Positions 7,563-15,674 of a stretch of DNA of 33,194 bases are shown here, in pieces. The notes under the pieces were generated by a model that made no database searches, was not told where the DNA came from, and worked only from the letters and a program-made list of their open reading frames with translations. Position numbers and translations under genes: made by a program. Numbering within the stretch: the first letter of the stretch is position 1; each line of letters begins with the position of its first letter. Origin of the DNA: Lentisphaerae bacterium RIFOXYA12_64_32 (GTDB lineage: Bacteria > Verrucomicrobiota > Lentisphaeria > Oligosphaerales > YB12-FULL-65-16); contig MHBL01000235.1 of the NCBI GenBank assembly GCA_001803235.1, forward strand, positions 1 to 33,194, read 5' to 3'.

Positions 7563-8630
7563 TCAGTACCCCCCCAGTTCCTTTCCGAGTTGCACGAAAC
7601 GCCGGAAGTTCTCCATGCTCATGCTTGACGGCACGGAGTGATCCGAGGAGAGGATGTAGCCGCCGTTTTGCTTCAGCGTGGGCACGAGGCGGCGCATCTC
7701 CGCCTCGATGGCGTCCAAGCTTTCGTACAGTAACGCGTTGATCCCGCCGTGCAGCAGCAACCGGTCGCCGTAGTCTCGTTTCAGTGCCAACGGGTCCATT
7801 CCGGCCTTCACCTCGAGCGGGTTCAAGCCGTCAATCCCGATTTCCACCAGTTCAGGGACCAACGGTCGGACGTCTCCGCACGAGTGGAGATGGGCAGGGA
7901 TACCCTTGCGGTGTGCCCACTCCACGGCACGCTTGTGGACCGGCTTCAGGACGTCGCGGTACACGCGCAACGAGAAGAACTGGTTCAGCTTGTAGCCCAT
8001 GTCGTCCGGCCAGCGGAAACAGTCGAAGGTGTAGCCGGCGTCCCAGATCATGTCGAACAAGGCGATATTCATGTCCAGTTCGTGCTCGAACATCTCCCGG
8101 CACCACTCCGGTTCCTCGATCAGGGCCATGAGCACCCGCTCGGTGCCGACAAACCATGAGTGCGTGATATCGAAACCAAACCAGCCGTTCGCCACGATCC
8201 AGTGCCCCTTCTCGCGCCACACCGGATAGTTCTTCTTGAGCGACTCCCAGTCCACGCGGTCGCGGGTCGGCGTCATGCGCGCCTTGGCGTCGCGCCACTG
8301 GTCCGGATTCGTCACGGTGAAGTCAAGGTATTCCGGGGTCGAGGCGGCATGCTTCCAGTTCTTGAAGGTGACGCCCCACGGCGAGGTGTAGATCCGGTAC
8401 TCGTCCGTCTCCTCGATCGTGCGCGCCGGGTAGCGCGGACTGGTGTCCACCCCAATGCCAGCCACCTTATCGAGCCCGAAAAAGTCGACGTAATTCGCGT
8501 CCTTGGGCATGCCCTCGCGTTGCCAACGCTCGATCGTCGCCCCCCACGGGCCGTCAATGATCGGCACCCGGTCCGCGTCCCGATGCGCGCACATACATTG
8601 AAACCGCTCACGTGATGTCATCTCGGGCAT
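7563..8630 (-). CDS. URO-D-fold protein, MtaA-like (HxCG type)
   Basis: The 355-residue protein belongs to the uroporphyrinogen decarboxylase superfamily. It starts MTSRERFQCMCAHRDADRVP, typical of this fold, and has PWGVTFKNWK, RWPDDMGYK and HLHSCGDVRPLVPELVEIGIDGLNPLEV (HSC at 249-251). The His-x-Cys motif is the zinc-binding feature of the methylcobamide:CoM methyltransferase branch (MtaA, MtbA) and is absent from the haem enzyme HemE. Methyl transfer from a methylated corrinoid protein is therefore more likely than haem synthesis, but no corrinoid protein is encoded in the window. GGGAGG lies 8 bases before the ATG. The 295 bases upstream (8631-8925) hold nothing I can recognise. One of four divergent URO-D-like genes here. 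Confidence 0.85.
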   Translation of the reverse strand: MPEMTSRERFQCMCAHRDADRVPIIDGPWGATIERWQREGMPKDANYVDFFGLDKVAGIGVDTSPRYPARTIEETDEYRIYTSPWGVTFKNWKHAASTPEYLDFTVTNPDQWRDAKARMTPTRDRVDWESLKKNYPVWREKGHWIVANGWFGFDITHSWFVGTERVLMALIEEPEWCREMFEHELDMNIALFDMIWDAGYTFDCFRWPDDMGYKLNQFFSLRVYRDVLKPVHKRAVEWAHRKGIPAHLHSCGDVRPLVPELVEIGIDGLNPLEVKAGMDPLALKRDYGDRLLLHGGINALLYESLDAIEAEMRRLVPTLKQNGGYILSSDHSVPSSMSMENFRRFVQLGKELGGY

Positions 8631-8925
8631 GGTATTTTCCTCCCGATTCGCATGTCACATGAAAGAACCCTGACGGCTAACATAGACCCACACCGCCAGC
8701 ACTGCGAATTCCGCAACTCGCAGGCGGCGCGACCGGCCGCATCCAACCTGTCCAGCCGTATCCATGCGCCCAACGCCATCGTGACGACCTACCTGCCCTG
8801 GACAAACGTCGAACAGTTCCAGCCATGATGGTGCGTCAAACCACTGGGGAGGGGCATCGAGCATTCCGCGAGGCGACATTCCCTCCCTTGTACAGCCTCG
8901 TTCCGCGCTCTCCCCTGTGCGTTGC

Positions 8926-10191
8926 CTATCCGGCGCACCGCGCCCCGACGTCCTTCGCCATTGCCGCCCAGTCCGCGAGCCGGCGTTGATGCCCCGCAAC
9001 GGTCTCCAGTTCCTGCAGCACGATCATGACGTTGCAGCCACGGGCGGAGCGCAGTCCGCTATCGAGGTGTAACTTCACGCCGGACAAGTCTTTGGGGAAC
9101 ACCACATCGGACGCCTTCTGGCGCCACTCGAGGGTGGTTTTCCGCCCCACGGCCTCGGCCACCTTGCCCAGGTTCGTCCAGGCCGAACACACGAACCGGC
9201 GCAGGTTCGGGATCGACAGGACCAGGTCTATCTTGTTGGTCAGGTCCTCGCAGCAACCGTAGTAGGTGATGCCGAACCGCTGGAGGATCGGAATCTGGTA
9301 GCGCAGCAGGAACTCCTCGTACTGCACCGGGCCGACGGCTTGGAACTCCTGGCTTTCGCCGCGCCCCCACAGATCCTTGATGCGCACGCGCTTCGGGTCG
9401 AAGTCCTTCTGCGGCAGATCGTCACAGGCCATGATGCCATGGTTGTTGGGTGTCAGCACCCGCGCCTGTTCGAACTGGTCCATCACACCGAGGAAGCCCT
9501 CCATGAGTGTGCGCATGAGCCGGTGCACCCACTCGGGCCGGTCCATCAGATCGAACAGGAGCTGCTCGACGCCGCGCAGTTCGGTCGCCCAACCGTGGAG
9601 CCACGCCCCGGGCCCGGGCACGGCGCACACTTCCCGGATCTCGAAAATGTCGCCCAACAGTTCCTGTGTCCGCGCTACGCCGGCCCGTGTTGCCTCGACG
9701 TCGTACCGGTACTTGGGCGGCTTGATGCGTTCCAGATCCGACTCTTCGCGCAGCGGCGGCTCGTAGCGCCAGGCGGCGCGGGTCGACACTCCACCCGTGT
9801 CGACCTTCGCGTGCACGTGCTGCACCGGAACGCCCCAGAGATGGTCGCCTTCCAGGCGCATGATCCGCCCCACGCCGTACCAGGGGACAATCACCGTGTC
9901 GTCACCGACATCATGCCACTTGAACAGTTGTTGGCGAAACGCGTACTCAACGCCCGCCAGCCAGGGGTCTTTCGCGACCACCGAAGCGGCACGCGGCAGC
10001 AGTTCCTCCCAAACGCCGGAGCCGGGATGGCAAATTACCGGCGGACGGTCCAGTTCCCGGCGAGTGTTGAAGTCACACCACCGCTTGAGCCGCCGCGCGT
10101 TCTCCTCCGAACGTGCAAGCTCCGCAACCCGCTTTGCCAGTTCCCGGACCACATCTCTCCCAGCCCGGTCCTCCGTCGCCATGTTGGTCAT
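8926..10191 (-). CDS. Divergent URO-D-like protein without the HxC motif
   Basis: The 421-residue protein resembles large URO-D-superfamily members in its second half: PNNHGIMACDDLPQKDF, YYGCCEDLTNKIDLVLSIPNLRRFVCSAWTNL and VVFPKD. Where the MtaA-like relatives have HSCG, this one has GCCED, so a cysteine is kept but the histidine is not. The first 60 residues are helical and charged (RELAKRVAELARSEENARRLKRW). An upstream ATG at 10224 is in frame, but AGGAGG ends six bases before the ATG at 10191, which is therefore chosen. It lies 166 bases downstream of the glycosyltransferase gene on the same strand. Function is unknown; methyl transfer or a non-catalytic role are both possible. Confidence 0.7.
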   Translation of the reverse strand: MTNMATEDRAGRDVVRELAKRVAELARSEENARRLKRWCDFNTRRELDRPPVICHPGSGVWEELLPRAASVVAKDPWLAGVEYAFRQQLFKWHDVGDDTVIVPWYGVGRIMRLEGDHLWGVPVQHVHAKVDTGGVSTRAAWRYEPPLREESDLERIKPPKYRYDVEATRAGVARTQELLGDIFEIREVCAVPGPGAWLHGWATELRGVEQLLFDLMDRPEWVHRLMRTLMEGFLGVMDQFEQARVLTPNNHGIMACDDLPQKDFDPKRVRIKDLWGRGESQEFQAVGPVQYEEFLLRYQIPILQRFGITYYGCCEDLTNKIDLVLSIPNLRRFVCSAWTNLGKVAEAVGRKTTLEWRQKASDVVFPKDLSGVKLHLDSGLRSARGCNVMIVLQELETVAGHQRRLADWAAMAKDVGARCAG

Positions 10192-10357
10192 GTCCATCCT
10201 CCTCGCCTTCCGCTCCCATCGCATCTCGAATCATCGTCGCCATCGCACCCCGATTCCCAACGCCGACCGTTCGATCACCCCAGTGCCTTCAGCGCGGAAT
10301 CCGTCCTGCACCGCACACCCCTGTCCTATGTTCCAATGCCTTGCAGTGGGATCAGAC

Positions 10358-11278
10358 TCAATGCCCATCCCGTCGGCGCGGCCCCATGCCCAGAGCCAAC
10401 CGCAGAAACTTGCCCAGGTAACCCAGTCTCAAAATGCTGGCGGGGCGCTGCCGCAACGCCTCCAAGTAGTATCCACGCGCCGCGACGCCATCCCCTGCCT
10501 GGTACAAGCTGCGAAACAGCGACAGACACCGCCCCGCCGTAAACTCGCGCCGCAGCGGTTCCAGCGCCCCGCCGTAGAAGGGGTCATCGAAGATCGTCTG
10601 CACCAGCGCCAGTTCCTGACGGCGGATGCGCGCTATGTCGTGCCTCAAGCTGCCCGGGTGTCTTGTCACCACCGCGGTCGGATGGGTCAACCAACAAGCC
10701 TTGCGGCCAAAACACAACTTTGCAAAGTACGCGATGTCCTCGCCATTCGATATGTGAGCCGGAAATGGGAACTGCCGCGCCAGGTCACCGGGTGCCATAG
10801 CCGTACACGTGGCAAACCCGAACTGCTTCCGCAGCAACCACTCGGAGAAGCGATCCGAAACCACATCCTGTTTGAACTTCGAGCGGCAGCGGCGTTCTTC
10901 CGTGCCATCGCGCTGTTCGTACCAGGCGCTCACCACGAGCGCAGCATCCGGGGATTGCAGCAGGGCCTTGAGCCGCCGTTCCACGGAGTCCGGGGTTAGA
11001 TAGTCGTCGGCATCAAGGAATGCGACAAACGCGCCACGCGCTGCCTCAAGGCCACGGTTGCGCGCCGCGGACACGCCCGCATTGTCCTGGCGCAGGCTGC
11101 GGATACGGTCCCCAAATTGCGCCACCACCTGCGGCGTGTCATCCGTCGAGCCATCGTCCACCACAATGATCTCAACGTCCGCATGTGTCTGCCGCAGACA
11201 CGACTCGATGGCCCGCCCGACGAACGCGCCATAGTTGTACGTCGGAATGATGACTGAAACGCTGGCCGTGCCGCTCAT
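10358..11278 (-). CDS. Family 2 glycosyltransferase
   Basis: The 306-residue protein opens with SVSVIIPTYNYGAFVGRAI and continues IIVVDDGSTDDTPQVV, NAGVSAARNRGLEAARG and FLDADDYLTPDSVE. This is the GT-A fold of GT2 enzymes, with the metal/nucleotide-sugar aspartates in VVDDGS and the DAD motif. Such enzymes add sugars to cell-surface polysaccharides or lipids on the cytoplasmic face of the membrane. The C-terminal part (about 220-306) is helical and basic without a clear transmembrane segment. The ATG at 11278 is preferred to an in-frame TTG at 11299, although its ribosome-binding site (GGTGGGAAC) is weak. It is divergent from the DegT aminotransferase gene across about 200 bases, which suggests a shared surface-sugar theme. 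Acceptor and donor are unknown. Confidence 0.85.
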   Translation of the reverse strand: MSGTASVSVIIPTYNYGAFVGRAIESCLRQTHADVEIIVVDDGSTDDTPQVVAQFGDRIRSLRQDNAGVSAARNRGLEAARGAFVAFLDADDYLTPDSVERRLKALLQSPDAALVVSAWYEQRDGTEERRCRSKFKQDVVSDRFSEWLLRKQFGFATCTAMAPGDLARQFPFPAHISNGEDIAYFAKLCFGRKACWLTHPTAVVTRHPGSLRHDIARIRRQELALVQTIFDDPFYGGALEPLRREFTAGRCLSLFRSLYQAGDGVAARGYYLEALRQRPASILRLGYLGKFLRLALGMGPRRRDGH

Positions 11279-11386
11279 ACCGCTGCTGTTCCCACCCAAG
11301 ACAACGCCTGCACCGAAAGTTGCAGACGATACGGTGCGGTCGCCGTAAAAGCAAATCCCTCTTTCGCCCCACGGTCCGTCCCACCG

Positions 11387-11414
11387 TTGCAGCGGGAAAT
11401 TCGGCCCCTATATT
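11387..11414 (+). promoter_or_regulatory. Candidate sigma-70 promoter for the DegT aminotransferase
   Basis: TTGCAG (11387-11392) and TATATT (11409-11414) are separated by 16 bases, 65 bases before the chosen ATG. The -10 box matches the consensus at five of six positions. Found by eye only. Confidence 0.4.
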
Positions 11415-11479
11415 CACACCGGCACGGCATAGAACCAAAACCAGGCCACGACAGACTCCAGTCGAGAGAGGGGACAACC

Positions 11480-12688
11480 ATGCTGAGCAGCAAGCGCATC
11501 CAGAAGGCCCTGAAGCACCCAAAGCCCACGCCGCCATGGGGAGCTGAGCCGTTGCTTGGCAGCATCTACGGTGAAGAGGAAATAGACGCCGCCGTCGCCG
11601 CGATGCGCGACTCGATGGACTTCAAGAAGGGCTTCGGTTTCTCCGCCCCGCCCATCCCGGACTTCGAGCAGGCCTTCGCCCGACACTGCGGCACGAAACA
11701 CGCCGTGGCCATCAACAGCGCCGGCCCGGGACTCGACATGGCCATGCGCTATCTCAAACTCAAACGCGGCGACGAGGTGATCGTGCCGGCCGTCAACTAC
11801 CAGGCCTCGCCTCTCGCGGTCCTCGGCGCCGGCGGCAAGATTGTGTGGGGCGACATCGATCCGCGCACCTTCGAACTGGATCCCCACGACGTCGAGCGGA
11901 AAATCACCCCGCGTACCCGCGCCATTTTCCCCGTTCACATGAACGGGCTCTCGGCGCCCATGGACGACCTCATCGCGGTCGGCAAACGCCATCCGCATGA
12001 GAAGCACGGGCCCATTCCGGTCATCGGCGACGCCGCCCGGGCCTGCGGTGGCGGCTACAAGGGCACCCGGATCGGCAAGAAGGGCCTCATGACCGTGTTC
12101 TCGTTCCACACCATGAAAAACATGACGACCCTCGGCGAGGGTGGCATGGTCACGACGGATGATGACGAGGTCGAGAAGTTCTGCCGCTCTGTGCGCATGT
12201 ACGGCGCTGCGGTCGAGGCGTGGGGCACGTCCAACGTCATGACCAAGGTCCAGGCCGCCGTCGGCCTCGTTCAACTCGGAAAACTCGACGGTTTCATCGC
12301 CGCGCGCCGCCGCCTGGCCAAGGCCCGCGACGAAATGCTGGACGGCCTCAAGGAGGTCACGACCCCGTACGAACCGCGGGGCAGCGAACACAGTTACTAC
12401 CTCTACACGTGCCTGGTTCCCAAGGAGTGGGCCGGCGAGAAACGGGACAGGATCATGCAGATGATGGCGGACGAGTTCGGCATCTGCTGCGTGGTGGCGA
12501 ATCGACCGGCGTACCTGTCGCGCAAGCTCCTGGCCCAGAACACAAAGGGGCAGCGGCTGCCAGTCTCTGAGGCGATCACCGCACGGTTGTTCTGTGTCTC
12601 CATCCACCCGGCGATGGACGACGCTCTGAACGAGTACATCTGCGCGGCACTGATCACCTGTGTGGAGCGAATTCGCAAGGGCGGCTGA
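11480..12688 (+). CDS. DegT/DnrJ/EryC1/StrS family PLP aminotransferase
   Basis: The 402-residue protein is a PLP-dependent sugar-aminotransferase-type enzyme. Signs are AINSAGPGLDMAMRYL (phosphate-binding region), GDEVIVPAVNYQASPLAVL, VIGDAARACGGGYKG (Asp184 for the pyridine nitrogen) and FSFHTMKNMTTLGEGGM, where Lys213 should form the internal aldimine. Enzymes of this family transfer an amino group to keto-sugars for surface glycans, or act in secondary metabolism. RMYGA and the C-terminal PAY segment also fit. An upstream in-frame ATG at 11387 would overlap the promoter candidate; ATG 11480, behind GAGAGGGG, is preferred. The neighbouring divergent gene is a GT2 glycosyltransferase, so amino-sugar synthesis for a surface polymer is a plausible joint role (inference). 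It converges on the aspartokinase gene. Confidence 0.88.
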   Translation: MLSSKRIQKALKHPKPTPPWGAEPLLGSIYGEEEIDAAVAAMRDSMDFKKGFGFSAPPIPDFEQAFARHCGTKHAVAINSAGPGLDMAMRYLKLKRGDEVIVPAVNYQASPLAVLGAGGKIVWGDIDPRTFELDPHDVERKITPRTRAIFPVHMNGLSAPMDDLIAVGKRHPHEKHGPIPVIGDAARACGGGYKGTRIGKKGLMTVFSFHTMKNMTTLGEGGMVTTDDDEVEKFCRSVRMYGAAVEAWGTSNVMTKVQAAVGLVQLGKLDGFIAARRRLAKARDEMLDGLKEVTTPYEPRGSEHSYYLYTCLVPKEWAGEKRDRIMQMMADEFGICCVVANRPAYLSRKLLAQNTKGQRLPVSEAITARLFCVSIHPAMDDALNEYICAALITCVERIRKGG

Positions 12689-12732
12689 TGCATCCAGCCA
12701 CAGGCCCGGAACTTCGCATGCCATGCCAGGTC

Positions 12733-12768
12733 GCTGCCGTCCCGGCGCAGTGGCGCCAGGACGGCAGC
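12733..12768. terminator. Hairpin between convergent genes, likely bidirectional terminator
   Basis: GCTGCCGTCC (12733-12742) pairs perfectly with GGACGGCAGC (12759-12768), and the 16-base interior can pair further (GGCGC/GCGCC). It lies in the 87-base gap between genes ending at 12688 (+) and 12776 (-). There is no T-run, so termination would not be the classical intrinsic kind. Confidence 0.55.
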
Positions 12769-12775
12769 CTCCCCG

Positions 12776-14185
12776 TCACTCCGCGGTTTCAACCAGTTCC
12801 CGATGCAGCGCAAGTTGGGCGCGGTCGAAATCGCCGCGCTCGACGATGAACTGTATGTTCACCTGGCGCATGCACTGGTCCAGGGCAAGAACGTTGACAC
12901 CCTCCCGGGCCAGCGCATTGGCCGAGCGCGACAGGAACCCCGGGATCTGCATGTTGCTGCCAATCACCGAGATCAAGGCCACTTCCTTGATGGTGATCTC
13001 CGCAACCGGGAACGTTGCCTTCATCAACTCAACGCAACGCGCAATATTCTTCGACTTCTCCGGTACGTAGTGCGTGATCGTGTTGGCGTTGGTGTTCTTG
13101 GCAATGTAACTGATGCCGGTCTCGTACAGGCTCTTCGTTAGTTTGTAATCGTAGCCGCACTGGCCGACCATGTCCGAGTCGAACACTTCAATGGCTAACA
13201 GGTCGTCCCGCCCGCAGATCATCTCCACCCGCGGTAAAGGCGACACGTAGTCGTGCGAAATCAGCGTGCCCGGATGCTCCGGCTCGAAAGCATTCTTGAC
13301 CCGGATCGGGATACGGCAGTTCTCCATCTCCTTCGACGCTTTGGCATGGATCGCCTCCATCTCCAGGTCGGACAACTGATCCGCAATATCGAAGTTCGTA
13401 TTCCCAATCACCTTAACCCGGTCCTTGCCCACCAGCACCGGGTCACCCGTGCACAGGTGATACTCCTTGTGGATGATCCCTTCGCGCGCTTGCGTCAGCA
13501 CGGCCACCTTGCTGAACGTGATCTCGCTGTAGCCACGGTCGAAGATCGTCATGATCCCGTCGCCGTACTTGACGTATCCGGTGACGATCGGCAGTTCACA
13601 ACTGAAATCCACGTCCTTGAAGGCACGCAGAATCATCTCGTCGAACCCATAGGTCTCGGCCTCCTTCCAGCCGGTGAGGTCGATGAACCGCGCGTTCACC
13701 CCGTGCCGCCGCAGAATCAGCACCGAGTTGTAGGCACTGTGGGCCTCGCCGACCGCGGCCAGGAACTCGCGCGTCGGAGGAAGATAGTCATCCTCCTTGA
13801 AATGCCCGAACGATCCCACCCGGAGGAGGTCGTTGAGGCAATCACGAATCCCGTCCATGCGTTCGTTGACAAACGCATCGGCCGCGGCCTGGACGAGGCC
13901 GAGCGACTCGAACGACCGGTTGTAATCAAGCATGCGCTTGCGCACCTTCTCCAGGGCCGCCGGCCACTCCTTGCTGTTCTGGGCGAAATGGCCATAGACC
14001 CCGGGCGCACCCGTCTTCTTGTCCTCCAGCAGCAGATTGGTGATGCCGCCGTACGCAGACACCACAAAGACGCGATCGTACAGGTCGGCCCCCTTCCGGT
14101 TCGCGATGATCACGTTCTTCATGACCTCGCCAAACTGACTCATCGAGGTCCCGCCGATCTTCTCAACCGTGTGCTTACCCGCCAT
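12776..14185 (-). CDS. Aspartokinase of the Ask_Ect (ectoine-associated) type
   Basis: The 469-residue protein phosphorylates aspartate, the first step toward lysine, threonine, methionine and, in some bacteria, ectoine. It starts HTVEKIGGTSMSQFGEV rather than the usual VxKFGGTSV. It also has FVVSAYGGITNLLLEDKKTG, GEAHSAYNSVLILRRHGVNARF, LPIVTGYVK, KNAFEPEHPGTLIS and NTNANTITHYV. From memory these are hallmarks of the specialised aspartokinase found in ectABC operons. Two C-terminal ACT domains follow (from about 330; ISVIGSNMQIPGFLSRSANAL, VNVLALDQCMRQVNIQFIV). No ectoine genes are near. The ATG at 14185 follows GAGGGTG by five bases and is preferred to the GTG at 14194. Identity as an aspartokinase is very secure; an ectoine role is not supported by context. 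Confidence 0.92.
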   Translation of the reverse strand: MAGKHTVEKIGGTSMSQFGEVMKNVIIANRKGADLYDRVFVVSAYGGITNLLLEDKKTGAPGVYGHFAQNSKEWPAALEKVRKRMLDYNRSFESLGLVQAAADAFVNERMDGIRDCLNDLLRVGSFGHFKEDDYLPPTREFLAAVGEAHSAYNSVLILRRHGVNARFIDLTGWKEAETYGFDEMILRAFKDVDFSCELPIVTGYVKYGDGIMTIFDRGYSEITFSKVAVLTQAREGIIHKEYHLCTGDPVLVGKDRVKVIGNTNFDIADQLSDLEMEAIHAKASKEMENCRIPIRVKNAFEPEHPGTLISHDYVSPLPRVEMICGRDDLLAIEVFDSDMVGQCGYDYKLTKSLYETGISYIAKNTNANTITHYVPEKSKNIARCVELMKATFPVAEITIKEVALISVIGSNMQIPGFLSRSANALAREGVNVLALDQCMRQVNIQFIVERGDFDRAQLALHRELVETAE

Positions 14186-14424
14186 GCCAGTCACCCTCGG
14201 AGTGTCTACGCCACCACAGCTCGCCCAGAGCCCCGGCTCGGGGCCTCAAACAGACGGGGACGGAGTGTACACCCGCCGTCCGACCGGGGACCGTGTGCGT
14301 GATGAGAACCGAGCGGCTGGCCGCCACTTTCCCATACTGCCTGCTACGACAACGGCCTTCCAGTCGGGCACGTATGATAGACCGGAAACCGACCATTTCA
14401 ACCTGCGCGGAGCTCAGCGCGTAA

Positions 14425-14583
14425 CGGGTCATACCAGTGAATCGGGGTGACCTCGCCGCGGAGTGGGTCCATGGAGAACGTCCCGCCGCCAGTAGGACGG
14501 GTGCCCTCACCCGTCCCGGGGGCTACGACAGGTGGGGCGCCTGTCGTACTGGCCTGACACGCGACCCCCGATTCACTGACCCG
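14425..14583. repeat. Foldback element with inverted ends and two inner hairpins
   Basis: CAGTGAATCGGGGT (14435-14448) is matched in inverse by ACCCCCGATTCACTG (14564-14578; one extra C). Outside these, CGGGTCA (14425-14431) pairs with TGACCCG (14577-14583, overlapping). Inside are two perfect hairpins: GGACGGGTG/CACCCGTCC (14495-14516) and TACGACAGG/CCTGTCGTA (14524-14548). The whole could fold into a branched structure of about 160 bases. No target duplication was found. It lies in the 640-base gap between the aspartokinase and aroQ starts. A MITE-like repeat or structured RNA are the options; the rest of that gap shows no gene. Confidence 0.55.
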
Positions 14584-14593
14584 CTGCCTCAGC

Positions 14594-14621
14594 GCCGCCC
14601 GCCGCCCGCCGCCCGCCGCCC
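14594..14621. repeat. Four tandem GCCGCCC repeats
   Basis: Four perfect 7-bp units, GCCGCCC, start at 14594 and are followed by a partial unit. Simple GC-rich slippage repeat beside the foldback element. Confidence 0.8.
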
Positions 14622-14825
14622 GCCGGCAGCCGGCAACTGGCAACTTCCATTGTCAGCCGCTGTGACCGAGCACTACGCCATTCAGGGTTTGCCCTTGACG
14701 TGATATAGTACCTGAAGGTGAGACGTTCACTCGCGGGCAGGTCCACACCCACCCGCAGAATCAGTCCGAGTTGGACCCGGTGCCACCGTTCCAGCACGTC
14801 GCCAATCCGTGGAGACTTGAAAGCC

Positions 14826-15272
14826 GTGAGCAAAGACCTGCGCATCTTGGTTCTGAACGGGCCCAACTTGCAGCTTCTGGGCCGCCGCAGTCCGGAGATA
14901 TACGGCCGCCAGACATTGGAGGACGTGACCCAACTCGTACGGCAGGTCGCCCGCCGTCTTCGGGTGCAGGTCGACTGCCGACAGAGCAATTGCGAAGGGG
15001 AACTGGTCGGGTGGATCGGAGAGACCCCAGGGACGTTCGACGGGCTCGTCATCAATCCCGGAGCCTACACGCACACCAGCATTGCATTGCGCGATGCTAT
15101 CGCCGGAACCGAAATTCCGGCCGTGGAGGTACATATCAGCAATATCCACGCCCGCGAGGAGTTCCGACACAAGTCACACATTGCCCCCGTGTGCGTCGGC
15201 CAAATCAGTGGTTTCGGGACGGCGGGGTACGAGTGGGCGCTCAGCGCGCTGGTTCGGCACCTGCGCGCCTGA
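14826..15272 (+). CDS. aroQ: Type II 3-dehydroquinate dehydratase
   Basis: This 148-residue cytoplasmic enzyme dehydrates 3-dehydroquinate to 3-dehydroshikimate, the third step of the shikimate pathway. The type II signature is complete: ILVLNGPNLQLLGRRSPEIYG with the catalytic Tyr26, INPGAYTHTSIALRDAI, VEVHISNIHAREEFRHKS with the general-acid histidine, and GQISGFGTAGYEWAL. Length matches the family's usual 140-150 residues. The GTG at 14826 is chosen because GGAGA lies 10 bases upstream; the longer frame starting at 14718 adds unlikely Arg/Ser-rich sequence. A small hairpin, CCGCCG-AAAAA-CGGCGG (15283-15299), lies 10 bases after the stop. No other aro genes are adjacent. The MITE lies 135 bases downstream. 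Confidence 0.95.
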   Translation: MSKDLRILVLNGPNLQLLGRRSPEIYGRQTLEDVTQLVRQVARRLRVQVDCRQSNCEGELVGWIGETPGTFDGLVINPGAYTHTSIALRDAIAGTEIPAVEVHISNIHAREEFRHKSHIAPVCVGQISGFGTAGYEWALSALVRHLRA

Positions 15273-15407
15273 GAGTGGATCACCGCCGAAAAACGGCGGG
15301 CACCACTATGAGTTTCTGAACATAGCCCCGCTTCCCGGACCGCGTTTTGGTCCGTGGCGTGGGCGTAAGAGAACGAAATCCACCGTGACGCATTACAAGC
15401 AGACACG

Positions 15408-15563
15408 CAGGGCTGTTTCAAGATTTGTGACCGTCACGTGCGGCGAGTACCCCCGGCGTGTCCCCACGCCGGGGGGGGGCGGCCTGAGGACAGGCCGCCC
15501 CTACTTGGTGTGCGCAGAGGCGTGGCCTTCCGAGACGTGGTGCCAGATCTTGAAACAGCCCTG
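15408..15563 (+). mobile_element. 156-bp MITE, copy A, with 9-bp target duplication
   Basis: The element begins CAGGGCTGTTTCAAGAT (15408-15424) and ends with its exact reverse complement (15547-15563), a 17-bp perfect terminal inverted repeat. GCAGACACG flanks it on both sides (15399-15407 and 15564-15572), a perfect 9-bp target-site duplication. Inside are two strong hairpins: 11-bp arms CCCCCGGCGTG/CACGCCGGGGG (15450-15475) and 10-bp arms GGGCGGCCTG/CAGGCCGCCC (15477-15500). No transposase is encoded, so it must have been moved in trans. A second copy of identical length lies inverted at 32978-33133, differing at only six positions, all transitions. The intergenic stretch 15273-15769 holds this element, a promoter candidate and a leader hairpin, but no gene. 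Confidence 0.92.
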
Positions 15564-15581
15564 GCAGACACGGAATTAGGA

Positions 15582-15610
15582 TTGATTCTCTTGTGGACTC
15601 GGGGTATTGT
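15582..15610 (+). promoter_or_regulatory. Candidate promoter next to MITE copy A
   Basis: TTGATT (15582-15587) and TATTGT (15605-15610) are separated by 17 bases; each box matches the sigma-70 consensus at four of six positions. The -35 box starts 18 bases after the MITE's last base. It would give a leader of about 150 bases for the Asp23-family gene. By eye only. Confidence 0.35.
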
Positions 15611-15674
15611 ACTGGACCCAGGCGTGACAGCCGGGACACGACGGTGGATATGACAACGTGCCATGGAGCTACCC

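Noticed and set aside
7563..8630. HemE, the haem-pathway uroporphyrinogen decarboxylase
   Set aside because: The His-x-Cys motif is characteristic of the methyltransferase branch and no haem genes are nearby.
11414..12724. A 436-codon open frame on the minus strand opposite the DegT aminotransferase
   Set aside because: It is the antisense shadow of a gene with clear family motifs; high GC content keeps such frames open. The same applies to long antisense or alternate frames at 2386-3627, 4031-5104, 22204-23613, 24585-25931, 27317-29266 and 31549-32874.
12776..14185. An ectoine biosynthesis operon
   Set aside because: The aspartokinase is of the ectoine-associated type, but the neighbouring aminotransferase (11480-12688) is a DegT/StrS sugar-type enzyme, not EctB, and no EctA or EctC is present.
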